Shown here one piece after another: positions 47,682 to 58,880 of a DNA stretch of 64,000 nucleotides (its first letter is position 1; every line of letters begins with the position of its first letter). The notes under the pieces are model-generated. The model searched no databases. It saw nothing but the letters and a program-made list of their open reading frames with translations, and was not told the origin of the DNA. The stretch is from Hymenoscyphus infarciens (lineage: Eukaryota; Ascomycota; Leotiomycetes; Helotiales; Helotiaceae), in assembly GCA_001414345.1 (NCBI GenBank), contig LLCB01000007.1, positions 372,001 through 436,000 of the forward strand, written 5' to 3'. Both the position numbers and the translations under genes were made by a program.

Positions 47682-48065
47682 TTAATTGAGCTGGCTGGTA
47701 TACCTTTGCTGTGAGAACTCCGACGGTAGAAGCGGGAGTGGAAGTGGGCTGTCCTCGCGAGTGCTAGGCGCAGGAAGTGATTGTTGGAAGTCTTGAGAAG
47801 CCTGATGGAAGCTTTGTTCTTGAGTCTGAAAGGAATTGACGTCCTCGAAAGCTGAGGTGCTAGAGAAAGTGTTGTTTGTTGAAAGTGGAGTTGGGAAGTT
47901 TCCCTCTTGTGATTGAGCCTGGCTCGGTTCTCGGATTACCGGTGTGTTGTCTGGGGCCGGAGGCTCATACCCCAGCTCCAGCCAACGAGGGTCGACATAC
48001 TGAAGATGATTTTGTTCTCGGTGTAGCGAATACTCGTTGCTGTCTCTAGAAATAAGCTGTGTCCG
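47682..48065 (-). CDS. Hypothetical protein fragment rich in Gln/Ser/Pro
   Basis: A minus-strand open frame runs from a TGA near 48070 to TAA at 47682-47684 and translates convincingly (NHLQYVDPRWLELGYEPPAP, then a Q/S/P-rich segment with FHQASQDFQQSLPAPSTRED and PLPLPLLPSEFSQQ). It has no in-frame ATG, so an upstream exon must supply the start, or the gene is broken. A TTTCTAG acceptor-like site precedes SNEYSL. A TATA-like TATAAATATA followed by a C/T-rich stretch on this strand (about 48190-48265) could be its promoter. The composition suits a disordered region of a transcription factor; this is speculative. Confidence 0.4.
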   Translation of the reverse strand, partial: RTQLISRDSNEYSLHREQNHLQYVDPRWLELGYEPPAPDNTPVIREPSQAQSQEGNFPTPLSTNNTFSSTSAFEDVNSFQTQEQSFHQASQDFQQSLPAPSTREDSPLPLPLLPSEFSQQRYTSQLN

Positions 48066-48067
48066 GC

Positions 48068-48122
48068 CTCACTTGAAGGCTTTCCTCTTCGTACAGAGGA
48101 AAGCCTTTAGGGGCCAAGTGAG
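48068..48122. repeat. Strong hairpin with a bulge
   Basis: A perfect 13-bp stem, AAGGCTTTCCTCT (48076-48088) and its complement (48095-48107), closes a 6-base loop. It is extended by an outer CTCACTTG/CAAGTGAG stem after an asymmetric bulge of a few bases. Confidence 0.75.
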
Positions 48123-48332
48123 CAAGAAAAGAGGAAGTGGGCGACTGCAAGCCCACAAAGAAAGGAGAAAGAAGAGAGTGGAATGCCCCGAGCAGGGTAC
48201 AATGTGCAGTAGAGAGAAAAGAGAGAAGAGAAAGGAAGAATGATTAGGATCATATATTTATAGGAGGACCATGACAACGAACCACCTCCAACAAAAACAG
48301 CACCAAAACAGGCTACAGCTCAGGCGTATTTC

Positions 48333-48662
48333 TGACAGATATTATTGGAGGCCTGGATTTTAGCATCATGCAATTGCTCCGTTTTGCATACAGCCTTGCA
48401 TACACATAAAAGCGGCACCAAATAGCTCTGGTTGTCCATTTGAGAGAAACATCAATTTAATTGTTCTAAAACTAGAGAATAGCCGAAAAGAGCGTCGAGA
48501 GTTCCAATGTTCAAGTACCTAAGGAGATTTGGAATAATCACTTCGATTCATCTGGGGATTTAAAAGAACGAGAGCGGTTCAGTGCCACTTTCTTGTTTAT
48601 CACAAGACGAAGCGAAGGCATCAGGGCCTCTTGCATGACGCTAAAATCAAGGCCTCCAATCA
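48333..48662. mobile_element. Inverted-repeat element, about 330 bp (possible MITE)
   Basis: The left arm (about 48338-48370) reads ATTGGAGGCCTGGATTTTAG and CATCATGCAA; the right arm (about 48631-48661) is its near-exact complement (TTGCATGACGCTAAAATC, AAGGCCTCCAAT). The arms are about 30 bp with three mismatches. No target duplication is obvious. It lies directly upstream of the gene at 48844 and supplies a spurious upstream in-frame ATG-like start (CATGACGC). Confidence 0.6.
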
Positions 48663-48843
48663 TCGAATCCTCTCCTATTTGCCTTTAGCGAGAAGGTCTG
48701 CCCAAAATCATGATTCCATTGTAGTTGGGATTGAACTTAAAGGGCGAATCTTTCCTGAGACCTTTGCTCAAGGTTTTCCTTTCCCTCCCAATTGTCCGTA
48801 CCCTCACGAACTTCATTTTATTGAAATTGCCCAACCATCCACC

Positions 48844-49755
48844 ATGGCTGCTGAAATATTCTGCTGTCGTCAAATCAGCCCCTATCGTCCCAGCATTCTC
48901 GATCACGAAGCCAAGTTTAAGGATTTCATTCGATGGGAGCGTCATATCTCGGACTCCCCCGAAGAGATCACTGCTTCTAGTCCTTCCATCTTACTCGGCA
49001 ACCCCTCTGCGTATGCTATGCAGGTGGTTCGTCAGGTCAACTATGGCCCTGTCAAATGGAAGCGATATTTCGTCTCGAATGGGATTGAACAGGGTGGTTC
49101 AGCCTACAAGGAGGTTGTCGAACAAGACCTTATTGAGGCAAATTATGAGAAGTTGAATACGTATGTTGAGCTTTTCAGTTGCTTGCTGTTTATGATCTTT
49201 GTTCTTTACCGATTTGGATGCTGATATTTGTGACAATCTGATAGGTACAAGAATTTCAAGTGCGCGGTGCATAATCTCTTCTTCGAGCTCAATATTTACA
49301 AGAAGAACCCTGTCAGCAAACATCATTGGCGTGCCAACATTGCGAGACCTGCGGGTGATATTGACTTGACTCCCGGCGGTTCCGGTCCTTCAGCTACTGT
49401 CCAACCTCCTATCATCACGCCTGGTGGAGGAAGTTTGAATCTTTCGTCTCTCAAACAGGAGGAGAATAAGGACAATGAGATGGAGCTTGAGAAAAAAGAT
49501 GGTGAGAAAGTGGAGAGTAAGGAGGGTGAAGCGAAAGAAGAGGGTTCTGGCCCACAAGGTCACGCCGGTACTGCGTTCAAGTCATTGATCCTCGGAAGCC
49601 AGAGTGGTGATCACTCGGATGATGAGTTTGATCATCACAACGACTACGATGAACGTGATGACCGCAGTGTCTACCGAGACGACCCGGACGCGGAGCGCGA
49701 TTACACGGCTTGTAGTGCGCACGACTGTGGATACTGTGGGAAGTGTGAGTACTGA
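48844..49755 (+). CDS. Hypothetical protein with C-terminal cysteine cluster, 275 aa
   Basis: Two exons, 48844-49160 and 49245-49755, with a GTATGT...TAG intron in phase 2, total 828 nt. The ATG at 48844 has a very good context (CCACCATGG). The frame is open further upstream, but that part runs into the inverted-repeat element, so it is taken as leader. The N-terminal 150 residues form a compact-looking, conserved-type domain (QISPYRPSILDHEAKFKDF, VNYGPVKWKRYFVSNG). The middle is Gly/Ser and Lys/Glu-rich. Then comes an acidic Asp/His stretch, and the end reads YTACSAHDCGYCGKCEY, a cysteine cluster able to bind metal. No signal peptide is present. The family is not recognised. Confidence 0.75.
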
Positions 49756-50349
49756 GGCTTCTGTAGAATGGGTTGAGATGGGTAGTGTGTTTTTGTTCGA
49801 ATTATTAGTTCAAAGTTTTCTAAATTCTTTTGCTACTACTTTCTCTGGTTCTTTTTCATGAGACCTGGAATTGTCGTGTGTTTCTTGTTTTGCAAGTATG
49901 TTTAATTGAAGACTATTGGAATTTTGGTACGAAAAATAGCAGAAATATACTTACTAGGAAAGCTGATCCATACCGTATCACCTCGTGGAAATTCGATTGC
50001 GATTCCATAGATTTACAAGCCGGATTTGCCAATTCATTAGGCAACAGTTCATACAAGGCTTTGCGTCATAATAGTGCATCAACAGGGCTTCAGTGCTTCA
50101 CTCAAGAATTGATATATCCTAGAAAGTTAAATACCCGCGCGCTGTGGAGTCAACTTGTAAACCCACAATCTAACAAACAACCTCCCTTCCTACTACCAAC
50201 GAACAATCCCAAAAGGAAGCGACGCTTCTCCCTCAACTCTCTGCTAGATTCAGTCACCGAAATCTCCCCATACGAGAAGTACAAGAAGAAAAAAATTGCG
50301 CCCCTCCCTCTTGGAAGTATCCAAGAACCTACCTCACCATGTTATTACG

Positions 50350-51748
50350 ATGTCCCAGTTTTGGCATTTCGACACCATGGAGAAGTCCAACGAAGAGTCC
50401 AGTCCAGTCAAGACACCGCCCTGAGTCAACTATTTCGACCAGGCCCAAGTCAACGAAAGCTTTTTCAATATCTATGTCCACAAGATATCATGGTTCTCGT
50501 TTCCACTGACGCACTAACCCGTAGACGTGTTCGAGAAGATCTTTCGACACAGAGCCCTCCATCTGATCACCAAAAACCAATATCAGTCCAAGATATGCGT
50601 CTATTGCCTTATCATCCTAACGAGAAGTGTGATTGTGAAGAGGGTTTTCAGGGCATGTCTAGGGTTGCACAAAGCAGAGTCTTTTTTTCAAGAGCAGTAA
50701 TAAATACAGACACTTTCATAAAGCTATGATTCATCAAAGATGGCGTTTTCAGAACCTCGCCGAAAGAGAGCTCTATCTAGAGATCGCCGATGGATTAGCA
50801 TCACCAGAAAGCCCAACGTGGAGATATTTCTCTGGCAGATATCCTACATCTCGGGAACAGGTTGGACTGTATTATTGTCAGAAAAGAGGACATGTACCAA
50901 AATACGATAGCTCTGGCAACTTCATGGTAACTTGCCCTAGATGTAGTATCGAGGCTAAAAAGGTGATCGATTCGTTTCTCGAAGGACTTCTCTTGAGGCC
51001 GTCTGTTTGTCGATCCTGTTATAAAAGAGCTAGGAGTCGCCACCCAGGGGGATATCGAAGCTGTCATTGTAAAATAATTGCAAATGGGTCTTGCATGGCT
51101 TGTTTGGCTCGGCAACATGCAGAGTTCGAGAGAAATATCTCCCAACGACCTTCTTTATGGCATATACCGAAGACTAAAGAGACCGTGTTTGAGGCAGTTG
51201 CGGGAATCAGAATGCGGCCTTTTCACTCCTCCCTAAGCGAAGTTTCCACCAAATCGAGGGAAGAGTGAAGGTATGGTGGACAAAAAGATATCGGAAGGCC
51301 CTTGAAAATCGTTTCCACGACAGTTGTGTCTGTGGCGAAGAAATCACCCCAGTAAGAAACGCTCTGTGGGGCATGATTTTCGAGAGGGTTTTCTCAAAAT
51401 GTGGACCTTTATCCCACATTTGTCGATGTAATAGGAGGGCAGGCGGATCCACCAGTGGTTCCTTGGACGATATTCTGTGTGGGTTGCGAGGGTTTGGTGG
51501 TACCGTCTAGCAAATATAGCCAGAGTGATGATTTAACGGAAGGAAATGACATGGTGGGAGACGCGTTAGGAATGGTTCTAAGGGGGACGTTATATGCTAA
51601 AGGCTTCGACGTTTTCAGCTCCGTTAAAGATATCATCAAAGAGGATAGCTTTTTTCGCCCTGGCCTTCCGGCCATGCCTATTGGAATTCTCTCTGAGAAC
51701 GGTATTTCTAGAGCTATCTCTATAAGTCTAAAATTATCATATATCTGA
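50350..51748 (+). pseudogene. F-box-like, cysteine-rich locus with frame breaks
   Basis: Coding-like sequence continues over 1.4 kb but changes frame several times. MSQFWHFDTMEKSNEE opens at 50350. A segment LFRPGPSQRKLFQYLCPQDI resembles an F-box. After a possible intron ending CTAACCCGTAG at 50524, the frame gives VFEKIFRHRALHLITKNQYQ and VYC. It breaks at a T7 run (50682-50688) and resumes one frame over as HKAMIHQRWRFQNLAEREL, with CPRC, CRSC and CHCK cysteine pairs, to a TGA at 51266. It changes frame again into KVWWTKRYRKALENRF and CVCGEE. No intron set restores a single frame, so I call it a degraded gene; base errors in the assembly would be the alternative. Confidence 0.5.
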
Positions 51749-51978
51749 GTAAGAAATTATCGGGCAAGTGCAAGTATTTGAATGACCTAATCCACGCAAA
51801 CCTGACAATGCCGCTGAACATAATTCGTACAATTAATATTGGAAAACCGCGAGTGAAGTTCGAAAACGCTAAGGATGAACTGTTTACACTCGCTTTTTCG
51901 ATCTTTCAAAGACCTAGCCTTGGCCACCAAAATTCGTGTCTCCATCAAATATGAAGAAACGTCCACCACTTCCACCAC

Positions 51979-54900
51979 TTACTCCTCAATCTGTAATTTC
52001 TTGTCCCTATTCTCCAGCCCCAACAAGCTTCTAACAGGACGGCTTTCCACCCTTCCCGAGCGATTCTTCAACAAACCCAAAACCACCTCTTTAAAATTCT
52101 GTGCCAAATCCTCCCATACAAACTCCGGATTGAGAGCCTTCATAAAAACCCGCATCGCAGAAACAGGAACCTTCATAATACCGCATACATCTTCAGCCGA
52201 AAGACTCTTCTGCATTGTACCGATGAACCTTGCCTGCAGCGACGAACTGAAATTCTCGAATTCATCTTCCATCTTCTTTTCGGTTGCGGCTGTTACCGCT
52301 GTTTCCCCTTGTCCTTCAGACTCGATAGCAACCACAGATTCCAGCTTCTCTCCGGTCAATATTTCATGGAGGAATGCTTCGTCGAGAGGCTCAATGTCAT
52401 TCCCGAATTCGCCCTTCTTCCCAACCTGCCATGGAACACGCTTCTTCTCTGCATCACCTATAACCTTTCTAGTTAACTCTAGGTTCTTAGTTTTCGTTTC
52501 TTCGTCGATGTCCTCTCCGACTTCTGCGTCCAGGAGATCTCGGTATGCCTGGAGATTTTGGATACTGAGTGCTTCTGGTTTGACATTCCAAAGAACAGAG
52601 ATTTCAGCATGTCGATCAACAAGCTCTTGACAAAACTCTTTCATCTTCTCCCACTCATTGCTACTGCACGCTTCCGAAATTTTAGTTTTGAGTTCGCTAA
52701 AAGCAGCCGAACGTTTGTTGTACACCATAGCAGCTACAAGATCGTCATTAGCCCGTCGTTGGCCTCCCTTGGATAGATGCTGAAGATATCTGATCATCTT
52801 GATATAACTCTGAGTCTGTTTCTCCAATTTCTTTGGAAGATGTTCCAAAAGCCGAGTCGCGACAGCCACGACATCAATATCCTTTGTGGTAAGGATTCGC
52901 ATAAAGATAGTGATGATAGTACGAGAATGATCGAGTTGAATATTTCGGGCACGGCAATACTCCCCCAACCACTTTGCAAAAATCGATTTTGTGTCGTCCA
53001 CCTTTTCGTTCATGGTGATCACCCGAACAATGACTTTATCGAGGAGCTTCTCTAAATTTTCAAGTAATTGCTCGAGAGGCCAGCTGGTGTAGGGGTATAA
53101 AGCGACGACGGTTTCGTACCAAATCCACTCAACATCTTTGGTTGGGACATCATACCGAGGATTGAGTCCAAAGAGCTGCCAGACCATACTTTGAGGGCGA
53201 ACACCCGAACCAGCAATCGTAAGCAAATTCCCGAAAAGCCCTCGCATCAATCTCGTAGCAGAATCTTCAACCTTGTCCAATACAACCGGCGCAGTTGTCC
53301 TCATAGCCGCAAGTTTGCCCATGGCGGCCATCAATAAAGCGCTCATAAGATGACCAGTTTCCGGACTTCCAGGTTGGATATTAAATTCTCGAGATGCGAC
53401 TGCTTGACTGAGGGTGCTTCTCATGATTATTCGTAAAGCAGCAATATGAGGCTCGTTGCATTTCTCCAACCATCGTACTGTGTATGGACTCTTGAGATTT
53501 ACGAATTCATCCCAACAAACCCACGCCAACATCGAACCATTCCCTCTTGCTTGATTCAGGTATGGCAGTGCAAGAATTGGGTGGGAGGGCCCAGACTGAC
53601 TTTGAAGTGGGCCGTTGTGGTCGTTTTGCGATTGTTCCATGATAATTCCTGCGGTGAAGCCTTCGAGGTGTAGGACTCTTGAATCGAGATCGCAACATGG
53701 GCTACAAATGGGAAGTCAACAAAACGCCATACGAGAGCGGTGGAGTTGGGAAGACTTTGGGGAATTTCTTTGCACATACCTGGCATCAATAGCAGCATTT
53801 TTCAAGCTACCCAAGAGCTGACGATACGGCGTGGTTTCAATATTCAATAGCATGACACCCATTTCTTCAGCATACAGCTCAAGATGGCTTGCCAAAGTCT
53901 CAAAAGTCATAGACTTTACGGCCTCAACATTTCCCTGAATCTGAGCTTGTCTAACTAGTCTCTTCAGATCATGTGTCCGCTTAGAAGTCGTTTGAGAAGA
54001 CATCATATTTGCCAAATTGGAAATCGCCGACTCGAGAGCCTTTTGCATTTCCTTGGTATTCTTTCTCAAATCTCCAAGCATGTTGTTTTTTTTCTTCACT
54101 AGTTCTGGATCGTCCATTTTGTATTCTTGGGTGAGGAAGTGGATGTAGGCCGTCCTGATGGGTGCCAATGCATTGCTGACTTTCGCGGACAGTGTGTTCA
54201 CCAAGGATTCGGAGAGTGATTGTAAATCTTTTTGGTTGAGAGTCATTTGGAGTTGCGGAATTGCTGCAGATATGTCCTCTTCCAGATCTTGGATTTGGTG
54301 GACTGGGAGTTTTTCGAACAGATCTCGGAGGTCTTGAGGTTGGACTAACTTCCCTGAAGTAGGAAGGAGGATCGTGTTTTTCTCGTTGAGGTCAACGATT
54401 CGCTTTAATCTTGGATCTAGAATGGCTTCCACACCCACAGATTCGAGTATGGATGTCACATCTGAACCAAATGCAAGCCTAGAAGTATTTAGGTGTTCCC
54501 GATTGGCAATCCCTCGATAGAAATAGTACTTCTTGGAGATTTGAATAAGAACCAAAGATTGAGGGCCTGCCAGTGCAGTCACCGCATTGATATTCGCCGA
54601 ATTCAACATGGAGAGGACATCGTCCGTATTCTTGGGCTTGCTTGTCGACTTAAGTTGCAGGATGAAGAGTGCATTGATTCTGTAGGAAGTTGCGAGGTTT
54701 CGGGCATTATCTGTCATTCGATCATCGACAATTACTACGACGTTCTTAAGCTGTTCATAGTAATTCCGTAGAGCACTCTCATTGGAAAAAGGGACATTTG
54801 AAGGGATTGTTCCAGTGGCCAGTAGGACTGGACCTTGAAGTTGGGAACCCCAGATACATGGCAACACAATGGCGGATGGTTGATCTTCAGTGGCTAGCTC

Positions 54901-56096
54901 CTCTTCTGAATGCTTAAACTCAATGCCTGTACCGAAATATATGATCTGTGAGTTTCCCAAGTCAAGGAAGGAAGGAAGTGTAGTTGAATTTGTGGTGAAC
55001 ACAGCATTTTCTTTAGAGACGACTTTGTTCAGACTTTCCGTTTTCGAGCTTGTGTCTTCTGTGGCTATTTCAGTCTCTGGGAGTGCATCTATAACATATT
55101 AGCTGGGGGTAACCTCTTAAGATTGAAATTGAAAGCACTTACCTCGTCTTACAGTTTGCGGAGCAGAGATAGTGAAATCGGCGCGCTTGATTGCTTCAGG
55201 GAACGCGGGGGTTTGCAATTTATTGCTGTCGCACATCATTCCCCGATCTGTGGTCGCAGTTGGCAATATTGAACATATCAAGGAGTCTCCATCACGCTTA
55301 ATAACCAACGGACAACAGATGGTTGCATCGCCGATTGTGGCTGCGTCTAAAGGTACCGGGATGATGTAAAGAACCTGCCAATAAGTTAATTCAAGTCAGA
55401 AAGAAGAGGAATTCTTGAATCACCTTGTCCACATGGTTGGCAACAAGCAAAGCTGGGTGGGTTCCTAGAAACCTTGTAATTCGTGTTTCTTGGTAGCCCG
55501 AAATGAACACACAAATTTCTTTCTCAGTGAGAGACTCCTTGTTGATTTTGACATAATCGAGGAGATCTTGTCCGTTGAGGAGGTCGCCACTATGGGTTAT
55601 TCCTGGAAACGTGTACCTAGCAAGCCAGCAACACGCCTTACATTCTGCATCCGCAAAGCAAAAGTCATAGTATGTGGGTGTTCTTTCTGAGACGGCCAAA
55701 ATGGTAATTTGATCTGATACAATTGGGATCTTGAATGTTGATGCTGGTGCTTGTTGGATCTGGAAGTCCTCGAATACCTCTGCAAATGGTTAATGCTTGC
55801 TCATTGGTTGCTTTGTTTTGGAATGAGAGATTATATGTACTCAAATGAGATGGGTAGCCAGTCATTCGTCTCAAAAGGGTCTCGCCCATCTCCCCCAAGT
55901 CCACGGCATTGAAAAAGAAGTCTTCGGGGTAGGAAGATATATCAATTTCGTCGATGCCATCTTCCGTCCGGCAAAGAAGAATGCGCTCTGGACTGAATGG
56001 GTGTGCAGAGCCAACTGGAAGTCTCTCCAAAATCTCTCGGATCTGAGACTTCGATGTCGCCAGAGGATCGAAGTAGGTCTTTCTAACTTTCTCCAT
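51979..56096 (-). CDS. Large hypothetical protein, 1,291 aa, five exons
   Basis: Exons 56096-55841, 55779-55424, 55374-55143, 55088-53780 and 53701-51979 total 3,876 nt, exactly 1,292 codons, across introns of 61, 49, 54 and 78 nt with donors GTACAT, GTGATT, GTAAGT and GTATGT. Residues 1-300 are mixed alpha/beta with a cysteine group (FCFADAECKACCW). Residues 320-560 continue that character (IIYFGTGIEFKHSEEELATE, NVVVIVDDRMTDNARN). The central part is helical (SQTTSKRTHDLKRLVRQAQI). The C-terminal half is an all-helical repeat-like region, with long basic/acidic helices. No signal peptide or membrane segment is seen. I cannot assign a family. It could be mistaken for two or three genes because each large exon begins with, or contains, a plausible ATG. 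Confidence 0.8.
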
Positions 56097-56865
56097 GGTT
56101 GCGGAAATAATTGCTGCTCACAAGTTGATTGTGCACATGGAAGAGTCGGAAGTATGGCGCAGATGAATGACTCGGCAGGTGCGCTTTGTTTTATACTCGT
56201 TCTTTCTTTAAATCTCACCGCATGAGTCAAAGGAGCTGAATACCCGACGGGGAGGGCAAACATGTGACATGAAATCACATGATTTGCAATCCGGTGGGAA
56301 GTTTGAAGAAAAGTTGCCGAGTATGTAGGCAAATTGATAATAAGAGGTAAATTATTCCCAAAGTATGATTAAACCAAAGGCAAGAAGAGGGACAATTTAG
56401 CTACCTCCAGAATCTGTACGGTGTAAACTCTTGTCACCAAGGGCTGCGAGGATAGCAGATACAGCTTTCCTCGCATTGAGAGAAAATTAGACAAAAAGAC
56501 TGTACAGAACTCAGCAATATTATGAAGCGGCCTTGATTTTTCCCTTCTGAGAGAGTCCATAGTGCCCAAGCGAAGTCTATCTGATGCGGAGTCTTTCCAA
56601 ACTGGTTGAATAATGAGTGTACTGGGAAAGCAACCACTACGAGCGTCTCCACTCTCTGGTTGACATAGAAGTTTGGTAACGACATCTCTTTACCCTTCGA
56701 AAGGTTCAATGTTTTGTTTCATAAAAAAAACCTAATTCAAACAATAGGTCCATACAAATTGCATGTGATCACGTGAAATCGCGAAACACAACACAAAAGA
56801 TCGTCCAGGTTTCTACCATCCTCCGCTACATATACCAAACTGGAAATCACCCGCGTTCTTTACAC
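56097..56865. other. Intergenic between two minus-strand genes
   Basis: Promoter side of the large gene and 3' flank of the next. No supported feature. Confidence 0.4.
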
Positions 56866-58056
56866 TTAATGTAAGTTCCTGGACCTATTCCGTTGAGTTG
56901 CTTTTTGCCTCTTTCTTGCGTTCCCGGTGGATTGTCCCACCAACTCCTGGGATTGCACCTCCTCGAGTGAGATCTCGCTTTCCTCTCGCCCGCGTTTGGT
57001 ATGGAATGACGACTGACTGGCCCTCGAAAATGAGTGAATATAGTCATCCTCTTGGCTATCGTTATCTTTCAAAGAACACGATCGGCTGTCTCCTGCTTCT
57101 GGGCTGGGGATTTGCCCTCCAAGCTTCGAATATGTAGCCTCGAGGGATCTCTCCTGTACTGCCAACATATGCAGCCACCAGAGAGCTAGGTTGACTGTAA
57201 GATTGTTCGCTCCTACTCCCTCGTCCAATTCCCAAGGTATCGCCTTATATTCCATATACCAAGACTTTTCGCTTCCGGACCTCTTCTCTTGCGGCATTCC
57301 GAGAGCATTCTTCTCGAGTTTGCGCTTTCGGCCCTTTGATTCTGAGTCTGGTTTTGAAAGGCCGCGTCCTGAAATGCGAAAGACCACAACTTCCTCCTGG
57401 GTGATAAGGTATCCATAACGAACCTTGGCGGTCACGCAGTATGTTAGAATCTGACATATAGGCGCTTTCATCGCTGGGTCGTTTTTGGCTTTTTCCATCT
57501 TCTCGCTATTCCACTTTGTGCTAAGCTTGGTATCACCAGGGAGAAGGTTTTCATGCGTGACTCTTTTCTGGTCGTCAAAAATGACCTTGTCTTTCATGAT
57601 CCCAGCCCAGTCGGGAATCTTTCGACCCTTCGGAGGGTGGATGGTAGCTTGACACCCGCATGCCATAAAAATCTCTTCTACTTCTTTCCTACTGCCAGAT
57701 CTAGAATTTCCCGACAGTTTGGATTGCGAAGCGGCCAATGCTGCAGAAACCACTGCATTATTCCATCGAACCAAAAGCGAATTCAAGGTGTTTTCGTTGC
57801 GGATTTCAGTAATATGATACGGTAGCTTTTGGTTGAAGTTGGGAAGTTCATCCTCGCTGAATGGCTGATACAAGAGATCCTTGTATAGCCGTTTGAGGGT
57901 CTCAAATGTGAAGTCTTCCCAAACTTTCAGTTCTTCATACGAGCACCACATCGCACCCGAAGTTTTGGTGTTGGAACCTATATAGGAGTGTTCGCTATTG
58001 ATCTGGGGGTTGGGGTGGTTAAGATAGCTCAGAAGAGTTTGTTTTTCGTGTGCCAT
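56866..58056 (-). CDS. PD-(D/E)XK nuclease-like fungal protein, 396 aa
   Basis: A single open frame from ATG at 58056 to a stop at 56866. The region 145-206 has the order of motifs expected of a PD-(D/E)XK nuclease core: IPDWAG with Asp149, LLPGDTKLSTKW with Asp175 and Lys177, and a helix QILTY with Gln202 and Tyr206, like the QxxxY motif of RecB-type nucleases. The following strand pair (YGYLITQEEVVVFRIS) fits the fold. The remaining C-terminus is Lys/Glu/Ser-rich and looks disordered and nuclear-type basic (GRKRKLEKN, RKRQKATQRNRSRN). Similar domains occur in fungi alone or next to kinase-like domains. Catalytic activity is inferred only from spacing of the residues. It is divergent to the kinase-like gene at 58881. 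Confidence 0.6.
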   Translation of the reverse strand: MAHEKQTLLSYLNHPNPQINSEHSYIGSNTKTSGAMWCSYEELKVWEDFTFETLKRLYKDLLYQPFSEDELPNFNQKLPYHITEIRNENTLNSLLVRWNNAVVSAALAASQSKLSGNSRSGSRKEVEEIFMACGCQATIHPPKGRKIPDWAGIMKDKVIFDDQKRVTHENLLPGDTKLSTKWNSEKMEKAKNDPAMKAPICQILTYCVTAKVRYGYLITQEEVVVFRISGRGLSKPDSESKGRKRKLEKNALGMPQEKRSGSEKSWYMEYKAIPWELDEGVGANNLTVNLALWWLHMLAVQERSLEATYSKLGGQIPSPEAGDSRSCSLKDNDSQEDDYIHSFSRASQSSFHTKRGREESEISLEEVQSQELVGQSTGNARKRQKATQRNRSRNLH

Positions 58057-58880
58057 TGTTGGTTACGCACTTGTGCTATGCCAATTGTTCATCCCACGAG
58101 CTTTTACATCTTACAATACCGAAAAGTTCATTATATAGGGCAACCACTTGTCCCACACCAAGCACTTTGAAAGAGGCAACTAGATTTATGACTCACAGTA
58201 TAAGGCTCTGGAAAGTTCATTGCATAAATATATGCAAGAAATCTCGAAGTTGTTCCACGGGTGAGTGGTGATTCCTTGACGGGTTTGATTGGCGTTTGAG
58301 TCAGGATGGCACCTTGTAGCCTGATTCCTCGATTGAAATTGCACTTATCAGCAGAAGGTGTTCTGTTGGTTGCAGTGGGTTGCAGAGTTGGCATGCAGTC
58401 ATGTTGCAGCATATTGCGAAGGGGTGTAGCGAATCATGAGCTCATTCGCGATAGTTCCAACATTGACTGCATCGCAATGATCCTGAATGAGAAGTCCATC
58501 CACGGCACTGTATCACGCACTCTCTTGGGTAATCTCGACTTGCTTTCCTTGCTTGAGACAAGCAACCACATGGTGCTCCACGTTGGAATAAATCGTTTGG
58601 AATTGCGTTATCCACGATCTGAGAATCGATTTCTATATTCTGTTCCTATATCCTACGTGTTATAGTTACTTCTCACCTCCCGCCGAGAAGTGCTCCCATC
58701 AGGTTATACGGAGTATGTGTGTGGCAGTGCGGGGTAATTTCCTTTGCATGCGCAACGGGAGCTCACAGGCATGAGTAGATAACCTCATCTTCCCCAAGAT
58801 ACAACTTATTACATGTTCAACTTTATTGCGAACTGACTCCCGAATGATTCTTTGTTTTCCCCTCTGGGCGATAAATCCTT
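58057..58880. promoter_or_regulatory. Shared upstream region of the nuclease-like and kinase-like genes
   Basis: 824 bp separate the two start codons. An ATG-started plus-strand frame (58306-58665, 119 aa, MAPCSLIPRLKLHLSAEG) lies inside; it shows no domain, so I leave it as a low-confidence possibility. Confidence 0.4.

Noticed and set aside
48631..48843. Upstream extension of the 275-aa protein beginning at a Met-like codon at 48631
   Set aside because: The extension starts inside an inverted-repeat element and lacks a good ATG context. The ATG at 48844 has an excellent one.
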